Shown: positions 16,450-23,709 of the stretch, piece by piece
How the letters are laid out: every line of letters starts with the position of its first letter
Numbering within the stretch: position 1 is the first letter of the stretch
Source: an uncultured Clostridia bacterium
GTDB lineage: Bacteria; Bacillota; Clostridia; Oscillospirales; Ruminococcaceae
Assembly: GCA_947624345.1 (NCBI GenBank)
Contig: CANQJW010000008.1
Coordinates: 1-34,117 of the forward strand
Length of the DNA stretch: 34,117 bases
Direction of reading: 5' to 3'
Position numbers and translations under genes: made by a program
The notes under the pieces: model-generated
What the model saw: the letters and a program-made list of their open reading frames with translations, nothing else
Databases searched by the model: none
Told to the model about the DNA's origin: nothing

Positions 16450-16492
16450 CCTCGCAAGACTATAAATTGGTTTTGCGAGGCTTTTATTTTTT
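16450..16492 (+). terminator. Intrinsic terminator of the original tRNA-Ser gene
   Basis: CCTCGCAA (16450-16457) pairs with TTGCGAGG (16473-16480), followed by a T-rich tract. It lies six bases after the tRNA CCA and so belongs to the chromosomal side. Confidence 0.8.
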
Positions 16493-16640
16493 ATAAAAGT
16501 TTAATGAATTAAATTATTCCGGTTGATTACGCCGTAATAATATAGGAAATAAGTTATTTTTGCTGCCATAATAGTTGTATATTTAAAACTTTTGTGCAAA
16601 CGATAGTATAAAATAAATTTGTTTTATACCAGGAGTTATT

Positions 16641-17636
16641 ATGTATCCTAAAAAAATATACTACGAACCACAGGCACTTGATTACGAGCTGGGAAAAAGG
16701 CTGAAAGAAAAATATTCTGATGTTGAGTGGATTCCTATTAAGAGCCATAACAATATTGAGGAACTGAGAAATAAATGTAACGCTGATTTTGTCGAGATGA
16801 AAAAATACTTGATTATTGGTATTAGAAAGACTCACAAATATGTGGAAAATCAAAAGGTTTCTGACTATCTTGTACCCTTTTCATCATCGGGCTGCAGTGC
16901 TATGTGTTTGTACTGCTATCTGGTTTGCAACTATAATAAATGCTCGTATTTACGTTTGTATATGAATGTTGATTATATGTTGGATAAATTGATAGAGAGA
17001 TCTCATAAAACAGATACGGTTTGTACGTTTGAAATCGGCAGCAACAGCGATTTGATTCTGGAAAACGAAATCACAGGAAATCTTGTAAAGACAATTGAGA
17101 AGTTTGCAGAGTACGGACGGGGATACATTACCTTCCCGACAAAATTCAGTATGGTTGACGATCTTCTTTCTCTTGATCATAAGGGCAAAACTATTTTCAG
17201 AATGAGCGTAAACCCTGAATTTATAATAAAAAAGGTCGAGATAGGAACTTCTCCGCTGAATGATAGAATCGAAGCGATAAACAAAATGTGCGAAGCTGGC
17301 TACAAGGTAGGTCTGCTTATTGCTCCAGTTATATTTGTTGACGATTGGAAAAAGCTATATACAGAGCTGTTAGATACACTTTCAAAACGCCTTACTGAAA
17401 AAGTAAAAAGAGAAATGTTTATAGAAGTTATATTTATGACCTACAGTTATGTTCAAAATGCAATTAACAGTCAGGCTTTTCCCAATGCTTTGAAGATATA
17501 CAATAAAGAGCTTATGACAGGAAGGGGAAGAGGTAAGTATTGTTATAAGCAGGAGTACCGTGACAAAGCAGAAATATTTTTAAGAGAAGAAATCAAAAAG
17601 AGGTTTGACGGTACTGAAATAGTATATGTAGTTTGA
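16641..17636 (+). CDS. splB: Spore photoproduct lyase (radical SAM)
   Basis: The 331-residue enzyme repairs the thymine dimer called spore photoproduct during germination. It uses a [4Fe-4S] cluster and S-adenosylmethionine to make a radical. The cluster cysteines are C85-x3-C89-x2-C92, followed by Tyr93 (a radical-relay tyrosine in studied enzymes), and the rest follows SplB, with length near the usual 340. In the segment FEIGSNSDL the place where Bacillus-type enzymes have the hydrogen-donating cysteine (FEA-A-C-TSD) is Ser134; Cys128 is nearby. The start follows AGGAG. It is the first gene beyond the element and implies that the host sporulates. Confidence 0.9.
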   Translation: MYPKKIYYEPQALDYELGKRLKEKYSDVEWIPIKSHNNIEELRNKCNADFVEMKKYLIIGIRKTHKYVENQKVSDYLVPFSSSGCSAMCLYCYLVCNYNKCSYLRLYMNVDYMLDKLIERSHKTDTVCTFEIGSNSDLILENEITGNLVKTIEKFAEYGRGYITFPTKFSMVDDLLSLDHKGKTIFRMSVNPEFIIKKVEIGTSPLNDRIEAINKMCEAGYKVGLLIAPVIFVDDWKKLYTELLDTLSKRLTEKVKREMFIEVIFMTYSYVQNAINSQAFPNALKIYNKELMTGRGRGKYCYKQEYRDKAEIFLREEIKKRFDGTEIVYVV

Positions 17637-17710
17637 AGCAGATGGTAGCTGTAAGGCAAAGAATAAGATGCAATATTAGAGAATTGTTTTAAGATTAGCC
17701 AAAATATATA

Positions 17711-17738
17711 TTGACTTATTTGAAAAAAATACTATAAT
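17711..17738 (+). promoter_or_regulatory. Sigma-A promoter of the ferritin gene
   Basis: TTGACT (17711-17716), a 16-base spacer and TATAAT (17733-17738), about 70 bases before the ferritin start. Confidence 0.7.
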
Positions 17739-17763
17739 TAAATTAGACAAGCATATGTCGCAA

Positions 17764-17780
17764 TCTGATAAATAATCAGA
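17764..17780. promoter_or_regulatory. Inverted repeat between ferritin promoter and start
   Basis: TCTGAT, five bases, ATCAGA: a perfect 6-5-6 palindrome downstream of the -10 box. Its position fits a repressor site or a leader hairpin. It does not resemble a full Fur box. Confidence 0.35.
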
Positions 17781-17805
17781 AATATACAACAAGGAGTGTT
17801 TAATT

Positions 17806-18315
17806 ATGGATAGTAAAGTATCAAAGCTTATTAACGAACAGGTAAACAAGGAGTTTTATTCAGCTTATTTGTATCTGGATTTTGCAAATTATTTTGCTTC
17901 AGTAGGTCTTGACGGATTTGAAAACTGGTACAAGGTTCAGGCTCAGGAGGAAATGGATCACGCAATGCTCTTTTATCAGTATCTCCACAACAACGGCGAA
18001 AAGGTAACTCTTGAGGCTATTGCAAAGCCGGATATTGAGCTTAAGGAAAATATTGATCCTTTGAAGGCAGGCCTTGAGCACGAAAAGTATGTAACATCAC
18101 TTATCCACAATATCTATGAGGCGGCTTTTTCAGTTAAGGATTTCCGCACTATGCAGTTGCTGGACTGGTTTGTTAAAGAGCAGGGCGAGGAAGAAAAGAA
18201 CGCTGACGATATGGTTACAAAGTTTGAGCTGTTCGGCTCTGACCCTAAGGGGCTTTATATGCTTAATAGCGAGCTTGCTGCAAGAGTACATTCTTCTCCA
18301 TCACTTCAGCTGTAA
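17806..18315 (+). CDS. ftnA: Bacterial non-heme ferritin
   Basis: The 169-residue protein forms the 24-subunit iron-storage shell and oxidises Fe2+. Ferroxidase-centre residues are all present, shifted by one from E. coli FtnA: Glu16, Glu49, His52, Glu93, Gln126 and Glu129. The length is normal and no heme-ligand methionine of bacterioferritin is in place. ATG follows AAGGAG. It has its own promoter and a palindrome in the leader, so the next gene (55 bases on) may be a read-through partner. Confidence 0.93.
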   Translation: MDSKVSKLINEQVNKEFYSAYLYLDFANYFASVGLDGFENWYKVQAQEEMDHAMLFYQYLHNNGEKVTLEAIAKPDIELKENIDPLKAGLEHEKYVTSLIHNIYEAAFSVKDFRTMQLLDWFVKEQGEEEKNADDMVTKFELFGSDPKGLYMLNSELAARVHSSPSLQL

Positions 18316-18339
18316 GAATAGTATCAAATTCAATTCAAT

Positions 18340-18357
18340 TTAGTTAAATTTAACTAA
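18340..18357. promoter_or_regulatory. 18-base perfect palindrome before the phosphoribosyltransferase gene
   Basis: TTAGTTAAA joined to TTTAACTAA with no spacer, ending three bases before the GGAGGAA ribosome site of the next gene. Operator-like; it could also be a weak hairpin at the ferritin mRNA end. Confidence 0.35.
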
Positions 18358-18370
18358 CGGAGGAATAAGA

Positions 18371-19000
18371 ATGGAAAGTAGAATGAGTGAAATATCAGCT
18401 CGTCATAATAAGCATATCAAAATCGGATATATTCCGGGGCATTTTGCAACAAACCATTCGCATGTTAATAATTATATGGATATGACAAGGCTGAAAACTC
18501 AGCACAAGATGGCTAAAGAAACGGCTAAGGAGCTATCCACAAAGCTAATGTCTGTTCACATAGACACGATAATTTGTCTAGAGGGAACAGAGATGATTGG
18601 TGCATTTCTGGCAAGCGAATTATCAAACGGCGGAATGAATGTAGGAACTGATATAAATGTTTTGACACCTGAGCTTAACGCAAACAATCAGATGGTATTC
18701 AGAGACAACACTCAGAAAGCCGTTTGGGGAAAGAACATAATGCTTTTGATTTCATCAGTTTCAACGGGAAAAACAATTAACAGAATGGTTGAGTGTCTGC
18801 AATACTATAACGGACATTTAACTGCTATCTCATCTATCTTTTCAGCAAGAAAGGAAAGCCACGGCTTTGAGATAAATTGCATTTTCTCAGCAAATGATGT
18901 GCCGAATTATGATACTTATCCGGCGGGTGATTGTCCGTTGTGCAAAGTAGGCCGGAAGGTTGACGCTATTATCAACAGCTTCGGATATTCAAAGATTTAG
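18371..19000 (+). CDS. Orotate phosphoribosyltransferase-like protein
   Basis: The 209-residue protein has a type I phosphoribosyltransferase fold: CLEGTEMIGAFLASEL (69-84) and a PRPP-binding loop LLISSVSTGKTI at 125-136, in which the usual two acidic residues (DD or ED) are Ser-Ser. Near the C-terminus is C188-P-L-C191, which may bind metal. It begins after GGAGG. It is a diverged relative of the true pyrE that converges on it at 19096-19752. Loss of the acidic pair argues for altered or no catalysis, perhaps a regulatory role. Family likely, substrate unknown. Confidence 0.7.
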   Translation: MESRMSEISARHNKHIKIGYIPGHFATNHSHVNNYMDMTRLKTQHKMAKETAKELSTKLMSVHIDTIICLEGTEMIGAFLASELSNGGMNVGTDINVLTPELNANNQMVFRDNTQKAVWGKNIMLLISSVSTGKTINRMVECLQYYNGHLTAISSIFSARKESHGFEINCIFSANDVPNYDTYPAGDCPLCKVGRKVDAIINSFGYSKI

Positions 19001-19022
19001 TTTCAGAAAATCAGACAAAATT

Positions 19023-19067
19023 AAAGAGCAAGGCTTAGATTAAAGATCCCAAGCTTTGCTCTTTTTG
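19023..19067. terminator. Bidirectional terminator between converging genes
   Basis: AAAGAGCAAGGCTT pairs with AAGCTTTGCTCTTT with T's following on the + strand and a weaker T-run on the other strand. Confidence 0.75.
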
Positions 19068-19095
19068 TTATGTTTAATTTAAATATGATGAGATA

Positions 19096-19752
19096 TTATT
19101 TAGCACCGTATTTTTCAATATAAGCTACAATATCATCAAGATATTCTTTTCCGCCAATTATGCCTTTTTTTATACATTCTATAATATCGTATATGTTTAC
19201 AATCGAATATACGGGAATGCCGAAGTCATCTGCGGTTTGCTGTACTGCGGATTTCTCACCTGTACCCTTTTCCATTCTATCGACCGAAATAAACATAGCT
19301 GTAACATTTATATCAGCCTGAGCCTTTAACTTAGGAAGCGTCTCACGAAGTGCCTTGCCAGAGGTCATAACGTCCTCAATATAGATAACCTTCTCGCCGT
19401 CCTCGAGATTTTTTCCTACGAACATTCCGCCCTCTCCGTGATCCTTGACTTCCTTTCTGTCAAAGCAGTAGTTGGCGTTGATTCCGAAGTCGTTTGAAAG
19501 AGCAATAGCAGTTGAACAAGCAAGAGGCATTCCCTTATATGCAGGACCAAACAGGGTATCAAATTCAACATCATGCTCTTTGATACACTGAGCATAATAG
19601 TGTCCCAGTTTAACAAGCTGATCTCCTGTGCAATAGCTTCCTGCATTTAAAAAGTAAGGGGCTTTGCGTCCGCTTTTTAGGGTAAACTCGCCGAACTTTA
19701 AAACTCCGCTGTCCTCCATAAATTTTATAAATTCTTCTTTGTAGGTCATCAT
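19096..19752 (-). CDS. pyrE: Orotate phosphoribosyltransferase
   Basis: The 218-residue enzyme joins orotate and PRPP to give OMP in pyrimidine synthesis. It shows the catalytic loop R99-K-E-V-K-D-H105-G-E-G-G and the PRPP-binding motif VIYIEDVMTSGKA at 122-134. The start could be either of two adjacent ATGs; AAAGGA precedes both. No other pyr gene is adjacent, so it appears to stand alone. Call firm. Confidence 0.95.
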   Translation of the reverse strand: MMTYKEEFIKFMEDSGVLKFGEFTLKSGRKAPYFLNAGSYCTGDQLVKLGHYYAQCIKEHDVEFDTLFGPAYKGMPLACSTAIALSNDFGINANYCFDRKEVKDHGEGGMFVGKNLEDGEKVIYIEDVMTSGKALRETLPKLKAQADINVTAMFISVDRMEKGTGEKSAVQQTADDFGIPVYSIVNIYDIIECIKKGIIGGKEYLDDIVAYIEKYGAK

Positions 19753-19812
19753 TTTCAGTCCTTTTACAATATTTTATGTTAATATTTTATCATAAGAAAA
19801 AATCACTGTCAA

Positions 19813-19842
19813 CCGGCGAGCCGACGGTGGCCCTCCACCTTT
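19813..19842. repeat. GC-rich palindromic fragment
   Basis: Two tiny palindromes side by side, CGGC-GA-GCCG (19814-19823) and GGTGG-CCCT-CCACC (19826-19839), in otherwise AT-rich intergenic DNA. Similar in style to the palindrome block at 32.5 kb and perhaps a remnant of a dispersed intergenic repeat. Confidence 0.4.
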
Positions 19843-19933
19843 GAAAAGTTTGATATAAAACTTAGTTTGCAAAACTACGGGTTGAAATAAGTTTAAAAGG
19901 AAATCATTCAAACAATATATGCTATTCTTTATA

Positions 19934-21217
19934 TTATTCGACTTTCTCATCTTCTGCTTCAGGTATTTCAGGTTTGATTGTAACAAAGATTCTTTCAAGC
20001 TTCTGGTCGTTTACCTCAATAGCTTTAAGAGTAAAGTTGCCTATCTGAGCGGTGTTTCCATATTCGGGAACCCTGTTAAGAGCGTCCATAAACCAGCCGC
20101 CGACCGAAGTGCAGTCGCTGTCGATTGTGTCATCGGGAAGCTCAAGCCTGTCCAGAAAATCATTTATCGACAAATCAGCAGATACCTCATAGCTATTTTG
20201 TGAAAGCTGAATGAACGAGGTGTCCTCCTCATCGCTCTCGTCGTATATTTCGCCGACAAGCTCTTCAATAATATCTTCAAGGGTGACAATACCCTTAGTG
20301 CCGCCATATTCATCAATAACAACAGCCATATGGACCTTTTGCTTTTGCATAAGGTTTAATGTGACGGATATTTTCTGATGCTCAGGAATATAAATAGGCT
20401 TTTTCAGAACAGATTTAATATCCTGTGTGTTATCGGGTGCGTTGTTAAAGTAAATTCCAAAGAAATCGCTTTGATGAAGAATACCTATAATATTATCCAT
20501 AGAATCTTTGTAGATTGGAAATCGTGAGTATTGTGTTTCTAAAAACTCGTCTCTTATGCTGTCAAAAGAGCTTTCTATATCAATTGCTGTGACATTAACT
20601 CGGGGAATAAGAATCTCATTGATTGTTATTTCATCAAAATCAAGGGCCGAGCGAACAAGATCAGATTCCTGTTCCTCTAAAACTCCCTCATCCTCGATTT
20701 CATCAATAATATATTTGAGCTCCTCTTCAGTAACAGACGGCTCTTCTTTTTTTGTGCCAAAAAGTCCTGTGATACCGTTTTTAAGCTTTGAGATAAGGAA
20801 TATCAAGGGCTTGAGAACGGTCATAATCGCACTTAGTATAGGTGCCATAAACAGCGACATCTTTTCTGCATTCTCGCTTGCTAAGCTTTTGGGAATTATT
20901 TCACCGAATAAGAGCACTAAAACGGTCATAACAAGCGTTGCCATACCAACGCTTCCTGCGCCGAAATACTTTGTGAACAGGACTGTTGCAAGTGATGCTG
21001 ATAATATATTGACTACATTATTTCCTATCAGAATGGCTGTAAGTGCCTTGTCGAAGTTGTCAATGATATTAAGTGCTAATTTAGCCCTTTTTGCTTTTTT
21101 GGTTTTGTCATCTGCATATGACTTTATTCTTATTCTGTTTACTGACGCAAAGGCTGTTTCTGTTGACGAGAATACAGCGGATAAAGCTACCAGTATAATG
21201 ATAATTGCAATATACAT
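19934..21217 (-). CDS. CNNM/CorC-type membrane protein with CBS pair (hemolysin family)
   Basis: The 427-residue protein has an N-terminal DUF21/CNNM membrane domain with about four hydrophobic segments (residues 1-150, including SSTETAFASVN and LLFGEIIPKSLA). A CBS pair follows (about 205-325, with SRFPIYKDSMDNIIGILH and VVIDEYGGTKGIVTLEDIIEELVGEI), then a C-terminal CorC_HlyC domain. Relatives export or sense Mg2+ (MpfA, CorB/CorC). The hemolysin name is historical. The start is ATG 21217 behind GAGAGGA. It has a good divergent promoter. Function as Mg2+ exporter is by family only. Confidence 0.88.
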   Translation of the reverse strand: MYIAIIIILVALSAVFSSTETAFASVNRIRIKSYADDKTKKAKRAKLALNIIDNFDKALTAILIGNNVVNILSASLATVLFTKYFGAGSVGMATLVMTVLVLLFGEIIPKSLASENAEKMSLFMAPILSAIMTVLKPLIFLISKLKNGITGLFGTKKEEPSVTEEELKYIIDEIEDEGVLEEQESDLVRSALDFDEITINEILIPRVNVTAIDIESSFDSIRDEFLETQYSRFPIYKDSMDNIIGILHQSDFFGIYFNNAPDNTQDIKSVLKKPIYIPEHQKISVTLNLMQKQKVHMAVVIDEYGGTKGIVTLEDIIEELVGEIYDESDEEDTSFIQLSQNSYEVSADLSINDFLDRLELPDDTIDSDCTSVGGWFMDALNRVPEYGNTAQIGNFTLKAIEVNDQKLERIFVTIKPEIPEAEDEKVE

Positions 21218-21273
21218 TTTTCGTCCTCTCGATTTTTAGCAATTCTTTTTTCGGCCTATAAATATTATGATTT

Positions 21274-21302
21274 AGTATAGCATATTTATTTCATAAATGC
21301 AA
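21274..21302 (-). promoter_or_regulatory. Promoter of the CNNM-type gene
   Basis: On the minus strand TTGCAT (21302-21297), a 17-base spacer and TATACT (21279-21274), with TGC before the -10 box (extended -10). Confidence 0.7.
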
Positions 21303-21317
21303 TTATTGGGTTTTGTC

Positions 21318-21346
21318 TTGACTGGTTATATATTTTATTGTATAAT
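21318..21346 (+). promoter_or_regulatory. Promoter of the GtrA gene
   Basis: TTGACT (21318-21323), 17 bases, TATAAT (21341-21346). It is back to back with the promoter of the CNNM-type gene. Confidence 0.75.
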
Positions 21347-21389
21347 TGTTAAACGATTAAAGAGATATTAAGTGTTTGGGAGAATTAAA

Positions 21390-21917
21390 ATGGCTAAGTC
21401 AGACAAGAGCGAAAAAGAAAAATCGCCTGACATATTTGATAGAATAATGCATACTAGACCGTTTTCAGTGTTCGAGGGGTTTTATATCAAAAACAAGTCA
21501 GTGCTTTTATACCTGTTTTTCGGCGGCCTTACAACCTTGGTAAGTATTCTTACCTTCTGGCTTGCTGAACTATTGATTAGGACTGATTTTAATATCTCGG
21601 TCTTTGGAAGTGTTTACAGCACTAAAGTTGTGCTGACCAACGCAATATCGTGGATTTGTGCGGTTTTATTTGCTTTTTTCACAAATAGAATATGGGTTTT
21701 TAATTCTCCGACAGATAGCTTGGGAGGATTTTTCAGGCAAATGTTCGCCTTTTTCGGAGGAAGATTTGCAACCTTTCTTATGGAAACAGCAATACTTGTA
21801 GTGTTTGTATCAGTGCTTAACTTTAATGAGCTGATTATTAAAATTATTGCACAGTTTGCAGTGCTTGTATCAAACTATATAATAAGCAAGCTTATAGTTT
21901 TCAGAAAAAGACGATAG
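21390..21917 (+). CDS. GtrA family membrane protein
   Basis: The 175-residue protein has a charged N-terminus of about 35 residues and four transmembrane helices, with the GtrA pattern FGGLTTLVSILTFWL, ISWICAVLFAFFTNRIWVF and a final LVSNYIISKLIVF. GtrA proteins are thought to flip polyprenyl-linked sugars for cell-wall or O-antigen decoration. I start at ATG 21390 behind GGGAG; an upstream GTG would lie on the ribosome site. No glycosyltransferase gene is next to it, so the partner is unknown. Confidence 0.85.
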   Translation: MAKSDKSEKEKSPDIFDRIMHTRPFSVFEGFYIKNKSVLLYLFFGGLTTLVSILTFWLAELLIRTDFNISVFGSVYSTKVVLTNAISWICAVLFAFFTNRIWVFNSPTDSLGGFFRQMFAFFGGRFATFLMETAILVVFVSVLNFNELIIKIIAQFAVLVSNYIISKLIVFRKRR

Positions 21918-21957
21918 CAGAGTTATTAAATATTTTTAACAGTGAAAATTATGGAAG

Positions 21958-22833
21958 GTGATTAAAATACTTAATACTTTAATTGATGTTTTTTTAGATG
22001 CACTAAAAGATACATTATTTATGATACCCTTTTTATTCGGCGTTTATATACTAATAGAATATATGGAGCACGCTTCATCAAATAAAATTGAAAAGGCTTT
22101 CAAAAAGATGGGGCCATTCGGACCGATTGGCGGAGGGATAGCAGGCTCAATTCCCCAATGCGGAATTTCGGCGGCCGCAGCTAATCTTTATTCAGGAAAA
22201 GTAATTTCTCTAGGCACAATCATTGCGGTGTTTATTGCAACAAGCGATGAGGCAATTCCTATGATGATAGCTAACCCCGAAAAAATTTCGGTACTCTGGA
22301 AGTTTATTATCATAAAAATAGCGGTTGCAGCTGTGGCAGGAATTTTGGTAGATATAATCTATAAGCTTTTTATAAGAAATAAATCGGTGAATAAAGAGGA
22401 TCATATTCATGAGCTATGCGAACACTGCGGCTGCGACGAGCACGGGATTTTATATTCAGCATTCAAGCATACTGTTAATATAGCTTTATTTGTATTTGTG
22501 ATTACACTTTTGCTTAATGCCGCAATCACCTTTGTCGGTGTGGATATAATTGCGGGGGTAATGATGAGCAACAACTTCTTTCAGCCCTTTGTTTCAGCGC
22601 TTGTAGGCTTTATACCGAATTGTGCGGCGTCAGTTATAATCACTCAGCTATATCTCGAGGACGGGATACTGTCATTTGGCTCGGCGATAGCAGGGCTTTG
22701 CACTACTACAGGGCTGGGATTGCTGGTTCTGTTCAAAACAAACAGAAAGCACACCAAGCAAAACCTTTTGATATGCGGAATTTTATATGCAGTGGCTGTG
22801 CTGACAGGCGTTATTATCAATGCTGTGGGTTAA
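21958..22833 (+). CDS. Putative manganese/metal exporter (ArsP_2-like permease)
   Basis: The 291-residue membrane protein has two homologous halves. One carries GPIGGGIAGSIPQCGISAAAANLYSG (about 54-79, shown here only as landmarks GGG, PQCG, AAAANLYSG) and the other carries FIPNCAASVIITQLYLEDG with a following GLCTTTGLGLLVLFK. Between them is a His/Cys-rich loop, DHIHELCEHCGCDEH, which should bind metal. It resembles the family named putative manganese transporter, related to ArsP. The GTG start at 21958 has GGAAGG almost touching it, so the true start is uncertain. It lies 40 bases after the GtrA gene, probably in one transcript. Confidence 0.75.
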   Translation: MIKILNTLIDVFLDALKDTLFMIPFLFGVYILIEYMEHASSNKIEKAFKKMGPFGPIGGGIAGSIPQCGISAAAANLYSGKVISLGTIIAVFIATSDEAIPMMIANPEKISVLWKFIIIKIAVAAVAGILVDIIYKLFIRNKSVNKEDHIHELCEHCGCDEHGILYSAFKHTVNIALFVFVITLLLNAAITFVGVDIIAGVMMSNNFFQPFVSALVGFIPNCAASVIITQLYLEDGILSFGSAIAGLCTTTGLGLLVLFKTNRKHTKQNLLICGILYAVAVLTGVIINAVG

Positions 22834-22858
22834 GAAAATAAAATTTGTTATATAAAAA

Positions 22859-22889
22859 GAGCAGAGGCTTTAATCAGCTTCTGCTTTTC
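22859..22889 (+). terminator. Intrinsic terminator after the metal exporter
   Basis: AGCAGAGGCT pairs with AGCTTCTGCT (one G.T pair) and is followed by TTTTCTT. Confidence 0.75.
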
Positions 22890-22900
22890 TTATAAATAAA

Positions 22901-22922
22901 AACGGAACGACTGCGTTCCGTT
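22901..22922 (-). terminator. Intrinsic terminator of the 50-residue gene
   Basis: AACGGAACG and CGTTCCGTT with a four-base loop; on the minus strand the stem is followed by TTTTATTTAT. It lies ten bases beyond the stop codon. Confidence 0.8.
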
Positions 22923-22931
22923 AAATAGAAA

Positions 22932-23084
22932 TTACATTATTCCACATTCATCATAATCCTGCCATTTTTCATTATAAGCCTTGTTGCTCATGAGCTTATA
23001 TACAAAATATACCGATGAAGCGGCAATGATAACAAGTGCACTTAATATAATCCAGAATCCTCTGCCGTCTGTTTTGCTGCCCAT
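22932..23084 (-). CDS. Small single-pass membrane protein, 50 residues
   Basis: Start ATG at 23084, with AAAGGTTGG upstream, stop at 22932. The product begins MGSKTDGRGFWIILSALV, has one transmembrane helix (about 10-30) and a hydrophilic, acidic tail ending DYDECGIM. It is followed by a clean terminator on its own strand, which strongly supports a real gene. No family was recognised. Ribosome site, hydrophobic pattern and terminator are seen; function is unknown. Confidence 0.65.
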   Translation of the reverse strand: MGSKTDGRGFWIILSALVIIAASSVYFVYKLMSNKAYNEKWQDYDECGIM

Positions 23085-23276
23085 AAAAATACCAACCTTT
23101 CTTTTGCTTTATTGTTGTCCTTTTCATAAACAAAATCTAATATATTTCTCTATGTATTTTATTTGTTTCTAAAGACATTATACACGAATTTTTACAACCT
23201 GTCAACACAGTTATTATAATACTGTTGATAAATTATTTATAAGAGAATATTTTAATTTAATTACAACCAAAAAGGT

Positions 23277-23310
23277 AAAAGACCTGAAGATGTTTCCTCA
23301 GGTCTTTTTT
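23277..23310 (-). terminator. Terminator of the 32-residue gene
   Basis: AAAAGACCTGA (23277-23287) pairs with TCAGGTCTTTT (23298-23308). T-runs occur on both sides, so it can act in both directions. Confidence 0.75.
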
Positions 23311-23326
23311 ACACATTAACTGTTCT

Positions 23327-23425
23327 TTAGTTGCAGCCACAACCGTTGTTGCCAAAGCCGTTATTGCCGCAGCAGAATAAGATAAGGATTAAAACGATAA
23401 TCCATGTGCAGTTTGAGCATCCCAT
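23327..23425 (-). CDS. Tiny cysteine-rich membrane protein, 32 residues
   Basis: Start ATG at 23425 behind AAAAGGAG, stop at 23327. The product starts MGCSNCTWIIVLILILFCC, one hydrophobic helix, then a Gly/Asn/Cys tail (GNNGFGNNGCGCN). It recalls the small YjcZ-type and Gly-rich coat-associated proteins of Firmicutes, but is too short for certain assignment. The strong ribosome site and the terminator support it. Confidence 0.6.
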   Translation of the reverse strand: MGCSNCTWIIVLILILFCCGNNGFGNNGCGCN

Positions 23426-23508
23426 GATACGCACTCCTTTTCAATGTATAAAATTTTATAAAGCATTCTTCAAGCAAGGTTGCCAGGCAGCCATTTAGCA
23501 GAAGTAGA

Positions 23509-23532
23509 TTATTCGGTCTTTCTGCCGAATAA
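23509..23532. promoter_or_regulatory. Hairpin in the region before the Clp ATPase gene
   Basis: TTATTCGG and CCGAATAA form a perfect eight-pair stem around an eight-base loop. No T-run. It is in the 284-base divergent region between the 32-residue gene and the Clp gene; no CtsR heptad repeat (GGTCAAA) was seen there. Confidence 0.4.
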
Positions 23533-23709
23533 CTTTGCTTTATAATACAGTGTATGGTATTTTCAAAAAAGTGTTACAGACAAATATATGATGCATAAAA
23601 TATATAAAGAATAATTTTAACGCTTTTGCCAAAACTTATAAAAAACAGAGTTTTATCTTATGTAAATCGGATTATCTTCAAATAACTATACCAAAAAGGA
23701 GATCGTCAT

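Noticed and set aside
20556-21239. Serine-rich open frame on the plus strand across the CNNM-type gene
   Set aside because: It mirrors the real minus-strand gene, which has CBS and CNNM motifs and a promoter.
21918-21957. Manganese (yybP-ykoY) riboswitch before the metal exporter
   Set aside because: The gap to the upstream gene is only 40 bases, too short for that riboswitch.
23426-23709. CtsR operator before the Clp ATPase gene
   Set aside because: No tandem GGTCAAA heptads were found; only an unrelated hairpin at 23509-23532.
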